DNA from: Nocardia acidivorans NBRC 108247
Lineage (GTDB): Bacteria; Actinomycetota; Actinomycetes; Mycobacteriales; Mycobacteriaceae
Direction of reading: 5' to 3'
NCBI RefSeq assembly: GCF_001625085.1
Contig: NZ_BDAW01000013.1
Location: forward strand, 1 to 64,000
Length of the DNA stretch: 64,000 nucleotides
Shown: in pieces, positions 44,362 through 53,909 of the stretch
Numbering within the stretch: position 1 is the first letter of the stretch
How the letters are laid out: each line of letters opens with the position of its first letter
Program-made: the position numbers and the translations under genes
The notes under the pieces: generated by a model
Seen by the model: the letters and a program-made list of their open reading frames with translations, nothing else
The model's database searches: none
What the model was told of the DNA's origin: nothing

Positions 44362-47300
44362 TCAGGCCTTGGTGACCCCGGCCTTCACACCGCCGACGAG
44401 CTCGGCGGCATCCGCGCCCGCCTCCCCGAAAGTCAGGGTGGTGGCGAGGATTTCACCGGCGATGAGATCGCGGTGGGTTTCGGCCCAGACCTTGCGGTCG
44501 GCCGGGACATCGAGGACCACGGTGATGCGGTCCGAGACGTCCAGGCCCAGGGACTTGCGGGTCTCCTGGAGGTCGCGGATGAGGTCGCGGGCCCAGCCCT
44601 CGGCCTCGAGCTCCTCGGTGACCACCGAATTCAGCACCACCAGACCGGCATTGCCGGGCAGGGCGGCGGTGGATTCGGGTTCGGCGGCGACCAGGCGCCG
44701 GGTGTATTCCTCGGGCAGCAGCTCGATTCCGGCGGCGGTGACGGTGCCGTCGGCGGCCTCGGTCCACTCCCCGGCCTTGACCGCCTTGATGACCGCCTGC
44801 ACCTGCTTGCCGATGCGCGGACCGGCGGCGCGGGCGTTCACCACGAGTTCGAAGCGGCCGTGCGCGGCCACATCGGTGGTGAGGTCGACCTTCTTGACGT
44901 TCACCTCATCGGCGATCAACTCGGCGAAGGGGCGCAGTCGCTCGGCATCCTCGGCCGCGACGGTGAGCTCCGAAAGCGGCAGGCGCACACGCAGATTCTG
45001 TGCCTTGCGCTGTCCGAGCACGGTGGAGCAGACGGTGCGCACCTCATCCATGGCCGACACCAGCTCCGGATCACCCGGCAGTTCGTCGGCGCTCGGCCAA
45101 TCGGCCAGATGCACCGACCGCTCCCCGGTCAGCCCGCGCCAGATCACCTCGGTGAGCAGCGGCAGCAGCGGAGCCGCCAGACGCGTAGTCACCTCCAGCA
45201 CGGTGTGCAGGGTGTCGATGGCATCGCGATCCTCTTCCCAGAAGCGCGAACGCGACCGGCGCACATACCAATTGGTGAGCGCGTCGGCGAACGAGCGCAG
45301 TTCGTCGCACGCGCCCGCGACGTCATAGCTCTCCAGCGCGGTGGTCATGACATCGCGTGTCACGGCCAGCTTGGCCAGGATGTAGCGGTCCAGCACATTG
45401 GCCGAATCCGTGCGCCACACACCGGGTGTCGAGGCGTACAGCTGCAGGAAGGTCCACGCGTTCCATAGCGGGCGCATGGTGTGCCCGACGCCCTCGCGGA
45501 TACCGCGCTCGGTGACGATGAGATTGCCGCCGCGCAGGATGGGCGAGGCCATCAGGAACCAGCGCATGGCATCGGAGCCGTCGCGGTCGAAGACCTCGTT
45601 CACATCCGGGTAGTTGCCCTTGGACTTGGACATCTTGAGGCCGTCATCGCCCAGCACGATGCCGTGCGCCACAACCGATTTGAAGGCCGGGCGATCGAAG
45701 AGCGCGGTCGAGAGCACGTGCAGGTTGTAGAACCAGCCCTTGGTCTGACCGTTGTACTCGACGATGAAATCGCCGGGGCTGTGGGCGGCCTCGGTGGCGG
45801 TCCCCTCGAACCACTCTTTGTTCTCGAACGGGTAGTGCACCTGCGCGTACGGCATGGAACCCGATTCGAACCAGCAGTCGAGCACCTCGGGGACGCGGCG
45901 CATCATCGACTTCCCGGTCGGGTCATCGGGATTCGGGCGCACCAGATCGTCGATGACCGGCCGGTGCAGATCGGTCGGGCGTGCGCCGAAGTCCCGCTCG
46001 AGCGCGTCCAGCGAGCCGTACACGTCCACGCGCGGGTACTGCGGGTCGTCCGAGACCCAGACCGGGATCGGCGCGCCCCAGAAGCGATTTCGGCTGATAT
46101 TCCAGTCGCGCGCGTTCTCCAGCCACTTGCCGAACTGACCGTCCCGCAGATGCTCCGGGGTCCAGCTGATCTCCTTGTTCAGCTCGAGCATGCGATCGCG
46201 GAACTTGGTGACCGCCACGAACCAGGACGGCACCGCCATGTAGATCAGCGGCTGACCCGAGCGCCAGCTGTGCGGGTAGGAGTGCTCGATCGTCTCGTGC
46301 CGCAACAGTTTTCCGGCGGCCTTGAGGTCCTTGATGATGACCGGGTTGGCGTCGAAGACCATCTGCCCCTGGTACGGCGGCACCATGGAGGTGAACCGGC
46401 CGCCGGCGTCGAGCGGCTGCACGATCTCGATGCCGTTCGCGGAGGCCACATCCATATCCTCCTCACCGAAAGCCGGTGCGAGATGGACGATGCCGGTACC
46501 GGAGTCGGTGGTGACATAGTCGGCGTTGAGCACCCGGTGCGCGTTCGGATGGCCGAGGAAGAAGTCGAACGGCGGGCGATACCGCAGGTCGGCCAGGGCC
46601 GCGCCGGAGTGCTCGGACAGCACCTCGGGCTCCTCGCCGAACTCCCGCGCGTAATGCGAGACCCGTTCGGCGGCAAGCAGATAGCGCTTGCCGTCCTGCC
46701 CGCGCAGATGCACGTAGGTGACATCGGGATGCACCGCGATGGCGAGGTTCGACGGCAGCGTCCACGGCGTGGTGGTCCAGATCAGCGCGTTCGCGCCGTC
46801 GAGCTGATGCAGCGGATGATCCTGCGGCACCGACAGCGGCATGTCGACGGTGACCGCCGGATCCTGGCGCATGCGATACGAATCATCGAGGCGCGCCTCC
46901 TGATTCGACAGCGGCGTCTGCTCGTACCAGGAGTACGGGAGCACCCGGAATCCCTGATAGATCAGGCCCTTGTCGTACAACGACTTGAACGCCCACATGA
47001 CCGATTCCATGAAGTCCAGGTCGAGGGTTTTGTAGTCGTTGTCGAAGTCGACCCAGCGCGCCTGTCGCGTCACATAGTTACGCCACTCGTTCGTGTAGCG
47101 CAGTACCGAAGATTTGCACGCGGCATTGAATTCCGCGAGACCCATGGCATCGATCTGTGATTTGTCCGTGATACCGAGCTGCTTCTCCGCTTCGATTTCC
47201 GCGGGAAGGCCATGAGTGTCCCAGCCGAAGCGCCGTTCGACCTTCTTCCCGCGCATCGTCTGAAATCGCGGGATCAAATCCTTGACATATCCGGTCAACA

Positions 47301-47517
47301 AGTGCCCGTAATGCGGCAACCCATTGGCGAAGGGGGGACCGTCGTAGAAGACGAATTCCTCTGCATCGGAACGGTTCTCGATGCTGGCGCGGAAGGTGTC
47401 GTCGGCGGCCCAGTACTCCAGCACGCGCTGCTCGAGCTCGGGGAAGGAGACCTGCCCGCTGGAGGCGCCCAGGTCGGCGCGGGGGTAGGTGTCGGGGGTC
47501 GGGTTCTCGCCGGACAT
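44362..47517 (-). CDS. ileS: Isoleucyl-tRNA synthetase (long, eukaryotic-like type)
   Basis: A 1051-residue class I synthetase that charges tRNA-Ile. The HIGH-type motif is HYGH (residues 69-72) within [13 protein letters not shown]. The KMSKS motif is [12 protein letters not shown] near 625, followed by the WNAWTF anticodon-binding region. The CP1 editing domain is present, with [13 protein letters not shown]. The length and the variant HYGH motif match the eukaryote-like IleS of actinobacteria, the group known to be less sensitive to mupirocin. The ATG at 47517 has a GAGGAG 11 bases upstream that can be masked by the T-box leader. Confidence 0.96.
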   Translation of the reverse strand: MSGENPTPDTYPRADLGASSGQVSFPELEQRVLEYWAADDTFRASIENRSDAEEFVFYDGPPFANGLPHYGHLLTGYVKDLIPRFQTMRGKKVERRFGWDTHGLPAEIEAEKQLGITDKSQIDAMGLAEFNAACKSSVLRYTNEWRNYVTRQARWVDFDNDYKTLDLDFMESVMWAFKSLYDKGLIYQGFRVLPYSWYEQTPLSNQEARLDDSYRMRQDPAVTVDMPLSVPQDHPLHQLDGANALIWTTTPWTLPSNLAIAVHPDVTYVHLRGQDGKRYLLAAERVSHYAREFGEEPEVLSEHSGAALADLRYRPPFDFFLGHPNAHRVLNADYVTTDSGTGIVHLAPAFGEEDMDVASANGIEIVQPLDAGGRFTSMVPPYQGQMVFDANPVIIKDLKAAGKLLRHETIEHSYPHSWRSGQPLIYMAVPSWFVAVTKFRDRMLELNKEISWTPEHLRDGQFGKWLENARDWNISRNRFWGAPIPVWVSDDPQYPRVDVYGSLDALERDFGARPTDLHRPVIDDLVRPNPDDPTGKSMMRRVPEVLDCWFESGSMPYAQVHYPFENKEWFEGTATEAAHSPGDFIVEYNGQTKGWFYNLHVLSTALFDRPAFKSVVAHGIVLGDDGLKMSKSKGNYPDVNEVFDRDGSDAMRWFLMASPILRGGNLIVTERGIREGVGHTMRPLWNAWTFLQLYASTPGVWRTDSANVLDRYILAKLAVTRDVMTTALESYDVAGACDELRSFADALTNWYVRRSRSRFWEEDRDAIDTLHTVLEVTTRLAAPLLPLLTEVIWRGLTGERSVHLADWPSADELPGDPELVSAMDEVRTVCSTVLGQRKAQNLRVRLPLSELTVAAEDAERLRPFAELIADEVNVKKVDLTTDVAAHGRFELVVNARAAGPRIGKQVQAVIKAVKAGEWTEAADGTVTAAGIELLPEEYTRRLVAAEPESTAALPGNAGLVVLNSVVTEELEAEGWARDLIRDLQETRKSLGLDVSDRITVVLDVPADRKVWAETHRDLIAGEILATTLTFGEAGADAAELVGGVKAGVTKA

Positions 47518-47594
47518 CTCGGCGTCAGCTCCTCGCGTGCCAGTGGGCCTGGAATGACCCGGTGGGCACGGGGACGATGAACGACGCCGGTGCG

Positions 47595-47760
47595 CCGATA
47601 CCGCGGTACCACCCCGCTTGTCCGGCGGGACGCCGGACCTCTCATTGACGAGCTGTGACGGGCTCACCCGTTCGGTTCTAGTAGGCGCTCACCACCCGAA
47701 AGGGCAGGTCACGCCGTTCTTCCGAAGACTCCCCGGTGATGGCCGGATCACTGCCGAAAA
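47595..47760 (-). promoter_or_regulatory. Translational T-box riboswitch upstream of ileS
   Basis: Read on the minus strand, the invariant T-box TGGTACCGCGG lies at 47611-47601. Upstream, a short Stem I includes GTGATCCGGCCATCACCGG with a candidate Ile specifier ATC at 47740-47738. A TCTTCGGAAGA hairpin follows. No intrinsic terminator lies between the T-box and the ATG, so control should be at translation by hiding the GAGGAG SD. This is the ultrashort-Stem-I class described for actinobacterial ileS genes. Uncharged tRNA-Ile would turn ileS on. Confidence 0.93.
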
Positions 47761-47809
47761 ACTACCTTCGATTCTAACCGGGCAGGTCCAGTCGATATTT
47801 CCGGCCCGT

Positions 47810-48013
47810 CTAATGCCGCGCGTGACGCCCGCCCGGACGCGATTGCGCATCCTCCTCGGGTTCACGCAGTGCCAGCGCGCTGACCAGCAGCAACACCGCA
47901 CCGAGCACGCACACGATGATGCAGCCCCACGCCCAGACCACCGAACCGGTGGTCAGAGCGGTCACCAGCAGGCCGAAGCCCACCGCTGCCAGAGCCAGCG
48001 TCATCACGAGCAT
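47810..48013 (-). CDS. Small two-helix membrane protein
   Basis: 67 residues from the ATG at 48013 (70 from the GTG/ATG at 48022). Two hydrophobic helices lie near 2-20 and 25-47 (TLALAAVGFGLLVTALTTG, then WAWGCIIVCVLGAVLLLVSA). The tail is polar, with EPEEDAQSRPGGRHARH. It lies between wag31 and the ileS leader on the same strand. Function unknown; the length and topology are those of many small actinobacterial membrane proteins found near dcw genes. Confidence 0.65.
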   Translation of the reverse strand: MLVMTLALAAVGFGLLVTALTTGSVVWAWGCIIVCVLGAVLLLVSALALREPEEDAQSRPGGRHARH

Positions 48014-48101
48014 GGTCACCACCCCTCTTATGGAAACGGTGGCGGCGCCGCCCTACCCGCTCGCGACGGGAAGCGCGGCACCAATGGCCGTGATCACGAC
48101 T

Positions 48102-48926
48102 CTACTTGCCGCCCTTGAGGAGTGCGCCGTTGCCCGAGGCGCCCTCGCCGAACTCGCCGCCGTCGACCGGGACCGCGGAGCCGCGGTTCTCCAGCTCTTC
48201 CAGCTGCGATTCCAGGTAGGACTTCAGGCGCACGCGGTATTCGCGCTCGAAGGTCTTGAGCTGCTCGATCCGGCTTTCCAGCACGCTGCGCTGCTGGGTG
48301 ATGGTGGCCATGATCTCGGTGTGCTTGCGCTCGGCATCGGCCTGCAGGGCGTCCGCCTTCTCCTTGGCCTGACGGAGCTGGGAATCGCTGCGGTTCTGCG
48401 CATCCGAGAGCATGGCCTCGGACTTCTGACGCGCGTCGGCGATCATCGCCTCGGAGCGGGTGCGGGCATCGCCGACCAGTCGCTCGGAGTTGGCTCTGGC
48501 ATTGGCCAGCAGCTGTTCGGCCTCGGTCTTGGCATCGGAGGTGAGGCGATCGGCCATCTCCTGCGCCAGCGAAAGCACCTTGGCCGCCTGTAGATTCGCG
48601 TCCGCGCTGGGGGCCTCGGCCTTGACCGGCATGGGGGCCGGGGCGGGCATGGGCTGCGGCGGGGCGATCGGCGCGGCCTTGGGCGGCTCCGGCACGGGAG
48701 CCTGCTTCACAGCCTGGACCGGACCGCGATTCTTCTTGGCATCAGCCAGTTCCGCGTCCAATTCGGCAACGCGCTGGCGAAGATCTGCGTTTTCCTCGAT
48801 GAGGCGTGAGAGCTCCTGCTCGACCAGGTCGAGGAAGGCGTCGACTTCATCCTCGTTGTAGCCGCGCTTCCCGATCGGTGGTTTGCTGAACGCGACGTTG
48901 TGCACATCGGCAGGGGTCAGCGGCAT
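48102..48926 (-). CDS. wag31: DivIVA-family polar growth protein Wag31
   Basis: A 274-residue cytoplasmic coiled-coil scaffold that marks the cell poles and recruits the elongation machinery. The N-terminal DivIVA domain has [20 protein letters not shown] and [17 protein letters not shown], with the membrane-touching loop in between. A proline/alanine-rich linker (about 75-105) precedes a long coiled coil (about 108-250) of heptad-rich segments such as [19 protein letters not shown]. The protein is known to be phosphorylated by PknA/PknB in mycobacteria. It closes the dcw cluster after yggT, in the conserved order. Confidence 0.96.
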   Translation of the reverse strand: MPLTPADVHNVAFSKPPIGKRGYNEDEVDAFLDLVEQELSRLIEENADLRQRVAELDAELADAKKNRGPVQAVKQAPVPEPPKAAPIAPPQPMPAPAPMPVKAEAPSADANLQAAKVLSLAQEMADRLTSDAKTEAEQLLANARANSERLVGDARTRSEAMIADARQKSEAMLSDAQNRSDSQLRQAKEKADALQADAERKHTEIMATITQQRSVLESRIEQLKTFEREYRVRLKSYLESQLEELENRGSAVPVDGGEFGEGASGNGALLKGGK

Positions 48927-48997
48927 GGAACGATCCCTTCACGCTTCGTTGGAGATCTAGCGGTAGATCTGGGCAAGCATTCTTTCGGCCCATTCTG

Positions 48998-49309
48998 TCA
49001 CACCTGGGCTAACGCCTGCCCCTGCTGGCCCGTGAACGTCATCAAGAGGAACACGATGAAAAGCAGGACCATTATCGACAGATCGAGCCTAATTCCCCCA
49101 AGATTCACTGGGGGTATCAAACGCCTCAGGAGTTTCACCGGCGGGTCCGTGATGGTGAAGATCGCCTCGAGGATGATCACGACGAACCCGGTGGGACGCC
49201 AGTCCCGCGCGAAGCTGCGAATGAACTCGACGATGACTCGGCTGATGAGCAGCAGCCAGAAGAGGAACAGCAGTAGGTTCAACACCTGGAACAAGGCCAC
49301 ACTGTTCAC
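48998..49309 (-). CDS. YggT-family membrane protein
   Basis: 103 residues from the GTG at 49309. Two hydrophobic regions (FQVLNLLLFLFWLLLISRVI, then LSIMVLLFIVFLLMTF) flank the conserved ARDWRPTGFVVIILEAIF and DPPVKLLRRLIPP. This is the typical YggT protein that sits between sepF and wag31 in actinobacteria (Rv2146c-like). It is thought to take part in envelope or division functions, but its role is not settled. The upstream gap to sepF is long and carries unusual palindromes, so it may not be cotranscribed with sepF. Confidence 0.92.
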   Translation of the reverse strand: MNSVALFQVLNLLLFLFWLLLISRVIVEFIRSFARDWRPTGFVVIILEAIFTITDPPVKLLRRLIPPVNLGGIRLDLSIMVLLFIVFLLMTFTGQQGQALAQV

Positions 49310-49382
49310 TCTGCCACAATGTTCGATTTGCGCCGCCTCCGGCATCGTGGGCTGTGTTCTTGGCGCCGCCTTCGGCGTCGCG

Positions 49383-49474
49383 GTTCGCGGCCCTGTGAGC
49401 TCGGTTCTTCACTCCTCCGGTCAGTCGCTGCGCTCCCTCCCTCCGTCGCTCCAGAACCGAGCCGGGCCGCGAAC
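49383..49474 (+). repeat. Palindromic element, copy A
   Basis: Outer arms GTTCGCGGCCC (49383-49393) and GGGCCGCGAAC (49464-49474). Inner arms GCTCGGTTCT (49399-49408) and AGAACCGAGC (49453-49462). The centre is a pyrimidine-rich stretch with repeated CTCC and TCGCT. It is a long hairpin whose sequence reappears inverted at 49641-49735. Confidence 0.85.
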
Positions 49475-49640
49475 TCGGGGGTGACACGACTCGGTGACGA
49501 GTTCGCCAAGGGTGCTCGACGGGGGGAAGCGCAGCGGGTGCACACACTGCAAAAGGACTGGCCCCGACCCCATTTCGACCGCAGGACGGGTCACAGGGGC
49601 GAGGCCGATGAATATCGCCGCGCGATAGCTCAACTCACAT

Positions 49641-49735
49641 GTTCGTGGCCCGCCCCCGGTTCTGGACTGAGTGGAGCGGGGGAGCGAAGCGGAGGAGCGG
49701 AAGGAGGGAAGAACCGGGGTCACAGGGCCACGAAC
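49641..49735 (-). repeat. Palindromic element, copy B (inverted relative to copy A)
   Basis: Outer arms GTTCGTGGCCC (49641-49651) and GGGCCACGAAC (49725-49735). Inner arms CCCCGGTTCT (49654-49663) and AGAACCGGGG (49710-49719). The reverse complement matches copy A along its length (GGCCCTGTGA, GGTTCTT, pyrimidine-rich loop, CCAGAACC), with compensating changes in the inner stem. Confidence 0.85.
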
Positions 49736-49766
49736 CGCCGGAGCGGAGCGGAGGCAAAAAATACAG

Positions 49767-50555
49767 CTATTTCTGGTTGTAGTAGCCGTTTTCGGCCAGT
49801 TTGCGACGCTCCTCGGCGGAGACGTCCACGTCGGCCGGGGAGAGCAGGAACACCTTGGTGGCTACCTTGTCGAACGAACCACGCAGGGCGAAGGCCAAAC
49901 CTGCGGCGAAGTCCACAAGGCGGCGGGCGTCGCTATTGCTCATCTCGACCAGATCCATGATCACCGGGGTGCCGTCCCGGAAGCGCTCACCGATGATGGC
50001 GGCTTCTGCGTAGGTGCGCGGGCGCAGCGTGGTGATCTTGGACAATGGGCCTCCGTCCTCGAAGATCGCGGAGCGGCGCGGCGGCTGCTGTTCCAGCCGG
50101 CGCTCCTCCATCCGCAGCTCTTCCATGCGCCGCTCGGCCTCCGGGTCCACCGCGAGCGCGCCGCGGGTGGTGCCGCGCACCATCGAGGCGCCGGCGCCGC
50201 CCATGGAGCGGCTGCGGGTGGACGGGGCGGTATCGATACGGGTGGGGCGACGCGGCGCGTCGTAGCGGTCGCGGTCACGATCGTCCGCGTATTCGTCGGC
50301 GTAGTCGTCCCGGCGCGAGGCGCTGTACGCGGGCTTGTACGGCGCCTTGTAGGGCGGCGGCTCGGCGTACCCGGGCTCATCGTCGTAGCGCTCGTGCTCG
50401 TACCGGTCGTAATCACGCTCGGCATAGGACCGGGGCCGGCGCGGGGCACGTTCGTCGACGGCGGGGCGCGGCCCGCGATCCTCGACGTAGTCGTCTTCGT
50501 AGTCCTCGAGCGGAACCATGCCGAAGTACGCCTTGAACTTGTGCAGCGTGCTCAT
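49767..50555 (-). CDS. sepF: Cell division protein SepF
   Basis: A 262-residue FtsZ-anchoring protein. The N-terminal amphipathic membrane-binding segment is [21 protein letters not shown] long disordered linker rich in Arg, Asp, Tyr and Pro (about 20-150) follows. The C-terminal SepF domain (about 170-255) has [20 protein letters not shown], then [18 protein letters not shown] and [12 protein letters not shown]. In mycobacteria SepF takes the role of FtsA. The ATG at 50555 is preferred over 50636, because the amphipathic helix starts there. It follows yggS after about 100 bases. Confidence 0.95.
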   Translation of the reverse strand: MSTLHKFKAYFGMVPLEDYEDDYVEDRGPRPAVDERAPRRPRSYAERDYDRYEHERYDDEPGYAEPPPYKAPYKPAYSASRRDDYADEYADDRDRDRYDAPRRPTRIDTAPSTRSRSMGGAGASMVRGTTRGALAVDPEAERRMEELRMEERRLEQQPPRRSAIFEDGGPLSKITTLRPRTYAEAAIIGERFRDGTPVIMDLVEMSNSDARRLVDFAAGLAFALRGSFDKVATKVFLLSPADVDVSAEERRKLAENGYYNQK

Positions 50556-50659
50556 CTGGTCGACCTTCCTTCGGCCCCGGTTGGCCTGGGGTGTTGTCCT
50601 GCTCAGTCCTCGTTCGCCACCAAGCATATGTTTCATATGTGACTGATGAGGTTTCTTTG

Positions 50660-51454
50660 CTACGCCGAGGTTATCGGTCGAGCGCCCATCAAAGCGGTAC
50701 CGACACGCACGCAGGTGGATCCGTGGCGGATTGCCGCCTCCAAATCACTTGACATACCCGCGGACAGCTCGCTGGCCTGGGGATGTTCCGTCAAAAGTGA
50801 GCCGTGCATACGGGCGAGTCGCTCGAAGGCCGCATCCGGGTCGGCATCCAGCGGGGGGATCGCCATCAGGCCCGCGAGCTGCAGGTTTGCCGATTTTTCG
50901 AGCTGTTCGGCGAGGTCGAGCATGGCGGTGTCCGAGACACCCCCGCGGGTGGGGTCCGCGTCAAGGCTTACTTGCAGAAGTACGCGCAGCGGGGTGGTCC
51001 GCTCCCCCGCGTCCAGGGCCGCCCGGACCCCCGCGTCGAGCGCGGAGACCAAGCGGTCGCTATCGACCGAATAGACCGTATCGGCCCAGCGTGCGACGGA
51101 TTTCGCCTTGTTTCGTTGCAGCCTGCCGATGAACTCCCAGCGCACATGCGACAGATGGCGCAGTTGCGCCACTTTGTCCGAAGCCTCCTGCTCGCGCGAT
51201 TCGCCGAATTCGCGCAGACCCAAGCCATAGAGAATCTCGATATCCGAGGCCGGGTGGAACTTGGTCACCGGCAACAGCCGCACACCGCCCGGATCACGCC
51301 CGGCAGCCGCGCACGCTGCGTCGATGCGCGCGGTCAGGGCCGCGAGCGCCGCCGACAGCCGCGCGACGCGATCGGACCCGGACGTGATGTCCGCCTCGCC
51401 CGCCGCGACCGCCGATACTCCGGAACCGGTTGTCGCGCCCAGGTTTTCGGTCAT
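50660..51454 (-). CDS. PLP homeostasis protein (YggS/PROSC family)
   Basis: A 264-residue fold-type III pyridoxal-phosphate-binding protein without known catalysis. It buffers free PLP and affects amino-acid balance. The PLP-binding Lys lies in [11 protein letters not shown]. The phosphate site is near [20 protein letters not shown], with [12 protein letters not shown] and [13 protein letters not shown] as family markers. A 30-residue N-terminal extension of low complexity is present. The ATG at 51454 overlaps the pgeF stop (ATGA), so the two are translationally coupled, in the usual ftsZ-pgeF-yggS-sepF order. Confidence 0.94.
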   Translation of the reverse strand: MTENLGATTGSGVSAVAAGEADITSGSDRVARLSAALAALTARIDAACAAAGRDPGGVRLLPVTKFHPASDIEILYGLGLREFGESREQEASDKVAQLRHLSHVRWEFIGRLQRNKAKSVARWADTVYSVDSDRLVSALDAGVRAALDAGERTTPLRVLLQVSLDADPTRGGVSDTAMLDLAEQLEKSANLQLAGLMAIPPLDADPDAAFERLARMHGSLLTEHPQASELSAGMSSDLEAAIRHGSTCVRVGTALMGARPITSA

Positions 51455-52191
51455 TCTGCGATTCCCTCCGATGACATCCAAATCACACCGGCGAGTCTGC
51501 CGGTCGGCGCGCCGCGCCGATGACTGAACAGCGCTTTGTCCTCGATGGTGCAGCGCGGGTCCACCGCCACGGCGCTCACGCCCGCCGCCTCGAGTTGACG
51601 GCGGATGCCCGCGCGCAGATCCAATCCGGGAGTACCCCGCACGGTGGTGGTCGCACTCCCCGGCAGATGCTTCTCGACATCGGCGCGCATGGCGGCGGGC
51701 ACCTCGTACTGCCGACCGCTGGCCGCCGGTCCCAGGAATGCGCCGATCCGCTCCACTTTCGCGCCGAGATCGAGCATGGCCTCGATCGCCTTGGGCACGA
51801 TGCCGATGCGCGCCCCGATCCGGCCCGCGTGCACCGCGGCGATCACCCCGGCCTCGTCGTCGGAGAGCAGCACCGGTACGCAATCCGCGCTCAGCGTCAC
51901 CAGGGCCAGATCCCGCTCGGTGGTGACCAGCGCATCGGTGGCGGGCACCGCCTCGGTCTGCGGCCCGTCCACCACCGTCACGTTACGACTGTGGATCTGC
52001 TCCATCCAGACCAATCGCTCCGGTGTCAGCCCCAGGCTCTCGGCCAGTCGAACCCGATTGCGCCGCACGGCTTCCGGATCGTCACCGACGTGATCGCCCA
52101 GATTGAAGGAGTCGTAGGGCGACTGGGAGAAACCCCCGGCGCGGGCGGTGACTACTCGTCTGGTCCGGTACGTGGTTCCCACAGAAGTCAT
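51451..52191 (-). CDS. pgeF: Peptidoglycan editing factor PgeF (YfiH/laccase-domain family)
   Basis: A 246-residue protein of the CNF1/YfiH-like fold. The conserved Cys and His lie in TLSADCVPVLL and AVHAGRIG, with a further His in WMEQIHSRNV; these form the metal/thiol site. Homologues remove wrongly placed residues such as L-Ser from peptidoglycan precursors; the older label is polyphenol oxidase. It is separated from ftsZ by a strong terminator, so pgeF-yggS probably has its own promoter in the short gap at 52192-52272. Confidence 0.93.
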   Translation of the reverse strand: MTSVGTTYRTRRVVTARAGGFSQSPYDSFNLGDHVGDDPEAVRRNRVRLAESLGLTPERLVWMEQIHSRNVTVVDGPQTEAVPATDALVTTERDLALVTLSADCVPVLLSDDEAGVIAAVHAGRIGARIGIVPKAIEAMLDLGAKVERIGAFLGPAASGRQYEVPAAMRADVEKHLPGSATTTVRGTPGLDLRAGIRRQLEAAGVSAVAVDPRCTIEDKALFSHRRGAPTGRLAGVIWMSSEGIAE

Positions 52192-52272
52192 ACCCTCGAG
52201 AGTAGTGGCCGATAACCCGCAACCTCGCCTCCGAGCGGGTGGTCCCGCACACTCCGGGCCGGAGATACGACA

Positions 52273-52300
52273 GCGCCCGCTCCGGAACCGGAGCGGGCGC
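52273..52300 (-). terminator. Intrinsic terminator after ftsZ
   Basis: GCGCCCGCTCCGG (52273-52285) and CCGGAGCGGGCGC (52288-52300) are perfectly complementary 13-base arms with a minimal AA centre. It lies about 20 bases past the ftsZ stop. Confidence 0.85.
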
Positions 52301-52320
52301 GGACAGTGCGGATACGCGGG

Positions 52321-53592
52321 TCAGCGGCGCATGAACGAGGGGACGTCCACGTCATCATCGTCGGCGTCCGGCGGCTGGATATGGGTGCGATTGTTGTGCG
52401 CCACCGTCGGATCGACCGCGGGGCGGGGCGATTCGTAGGACGGGGCCGGACCGCGACCGCTCGACTGCGCCGGCGGCGGGGTCTGCGCGACCGGGGCCGG
52501 GGCGGGCTCCTGCCGGACCGGGGCCGGCTCGGGGGTGCGGGCCGAATACTCGGGGGCGCGAGCCACTTCCCCGGCGGTCGCCCGGGCGGTTCCGAACGAG
52601 CTGGTGGCGGTGCGGCCTACCGCGGGTTCGATGCGTCGTGCCGGGCCGCTTCCGTCAAAACCCGCCGCGATCACCGTCACTCGGACTTCGTCGCCCAGGG
52701 AGTCGTCGATGACGGTACCGAAGATGATGTTGGCTTCGATATGGGCCGCTTCCTGCACCAGCGAGGCTGCCTCGTTGATCTCGAAGAGGCCGAGATCCGA
52801 ACCGCCCGCGATCGAGAGCAGGACGCCGTGCGCGCCATCCATGGACGCTTCCAGCAGTGGCGAGTTGATCGCCGACTCGGCGGCCTTCACCGAGCGGCCC
52901 TCGCCGCGGGCCGAGCCGATACCCATGAGGGCACTGCCCGCGCCGGACATGACGGACTTGACGTCCGCGAAGTCGACATTGATCAGACCCGGGGTGGTGA
53001 TCAGATCGGTGATGCCCTGAACACCGTTGAGCAGCACCTCATCCGCGGAGCGGAAGGCGTCCATCAGCGAGACGGCCGCATCGCCCAGCTGCAGCAGCCG
53101 GTCGTTGGGGATCACGATGAGGGTGTCGCAGGACTCGCGCAGCGCCTGGATACCGGCCTCGGCCTGATTGCTGCGGCGCTTGCCCTCGAACGAGAAGGGC
53201 CGCGTCACCACACCGATGGTGAGCGCACCGAGCTTGCGTGCGATGCCGGCGACGACGGGTGCGCCACCGGTGCCGGTGCCACCGCCCTCGCCCGCGGTGA
53301 CGAAGACCATGTCGGCGCCCTTGAGCACCTCTTCGATCTCGTCCTTGTGGTCCTCGGCGGCCTTGCGGCCGACCTCGGGATCGGCGCCCGCGCCGAGGCC
53401 GCGGGTCAGTTCACGGCCGACATCGAGCTTGACGTCCGCATCACTCATCAGCAGCGCCTGCGCGTCGGTGTTGACCGCGATGAACTCGACTCCCTTGAGT
53501 CCCTGTTCGATCATCCGGTTGACGGCATTCACGCCGCCGCCGCCGATTCCGACGACCTTGATCACTGCAAGGTAGTTGTGCGGGGGCGTCAT
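52321..53592 (-). CDS. ftsZ: Cell division GTPase FtsZ
   Basis: A 423-residue tubulin homologue that forms the division ring. The N-terminus reads [20 protein letters not shown]. The tubulin signature [12 protein letters not shown] is at 101-112. The T7/synergy loop region is [21 protein letters not shown] proline-rich spacer of about 90 residues leads to the C-terminal [11 protein letters not shown], the peptide bound by SepF and FtsW in mycobacteria. The start at 53592 agrees with homologues. The gene is preceded by a 317-base regulatory gap, so expression is partly independent of the upstream mur genes. Confidence 0.98.
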   Translation of the reverse strand: MTPPHNYLAVIKVVGIGGGGVNAVNRMIEQGLKGVEFIAVNTDAQALLMSDADVKLDVGRELTRGLGAGADPEVGRKAAEDHKDEIEEVLKGADMVFVTAGEGGGTGTGGAPVVAGIARKLGALTIGVVTRPFSFEGKRRSNQAEAGIQALRESCDTLIVIPNDRLLQLGDAAVSLMDAFRSADEVLLNGVQGITDLITTPGLINVDFADVKSVMSGAGSALMGIGSARGEGRSVKAAESAINSPLLEASMDGAHGVLLSIAGGSDLGLFEINEAASLVQEAAHIEANIIFGTVIDDSLGDEVRVTVIAAGFDGSGPARRIEPAVGRTATSSFGTARATAGEVARAPEYSARTPEPAPVRQEPAPAPVAQTPPPAQSSGRGPAPSYESPRPAVDPTVAHNNRTHIQPPDADDDDVDVPSFMRR

Positions 53593-53909
53593 GGGCTCTC
53601 GCCTTCCTTAGATCCAAAAAGCTTGTCGTCAAACGGATGCTCGTCGTATGCCAGCCCGAAGGTCTCGGTTCGATGAACCCTCAACCATAGGTTTAGCCTT
53701 ATGTCAAGTATCCGACTGGTGCGGAACGCTATTCGCAGCCACCGCGTTACGGGCGCAGGCGCGCCGAAACGAGAATCAGAATCTTGTGTGATCCACCTCG
53801 TCCGACCCACCTGGCATCGTATCGTGGACGGTTGCCCTCCGGTGCCGGGATCGGCGCTGGAAACGCACCTGTGAACCACCGAAAATTTCGGTGGCCCAAT
53901 GGGTATCGC
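53593..53909 (-). promoter_or_regulatory. ftsQ-ftsZ gap: hairpin and probable ftsZ promoter
   Basis: CCACCGAAA-A-TTTCGGTGG (53876-53894) is a perfect 9-bp palindrome 16 bases past the ftsQ stop and is a likely terminator. Further on, the minus strand has a consensus-like TTGACA at 53707-53702. This is followed by GGCTAAACCTATGGTTGAGG, a conserved-looking block with inverted AACC/GGTT around TAT. I take this as the main ftsZ promoter; no clear -10 was found at the ideal spacing. No gene is seen. Confidence 0.6.

Larger units (their letters stand above)
49310..49766. other. 457-base yggT-sepF gap without a gene
   Basis: No conserved frame is seen on either strand; the longer frames are low-complexity. 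The stretch contains two related palindromic elements in opposite orientation (49383-49474 and 49641-49735). A promoter for yggT-wag31 is probably here. In mycobacteria the sepF-yggT gap is short, so this one looks expanded. Confidence 0.7.

Noticed and set aside
45481-47160. 559-codon plus-strand frame antisense to ileS
   Set aside because: Shadow of the ileS codon pattern; no domain features.
49319-49960. 213-codon plus-strand frame in the yggT-sepF gap
   Set aside because: Made of the repeat elements and the antisense of sepF; no conserved protein sequence.
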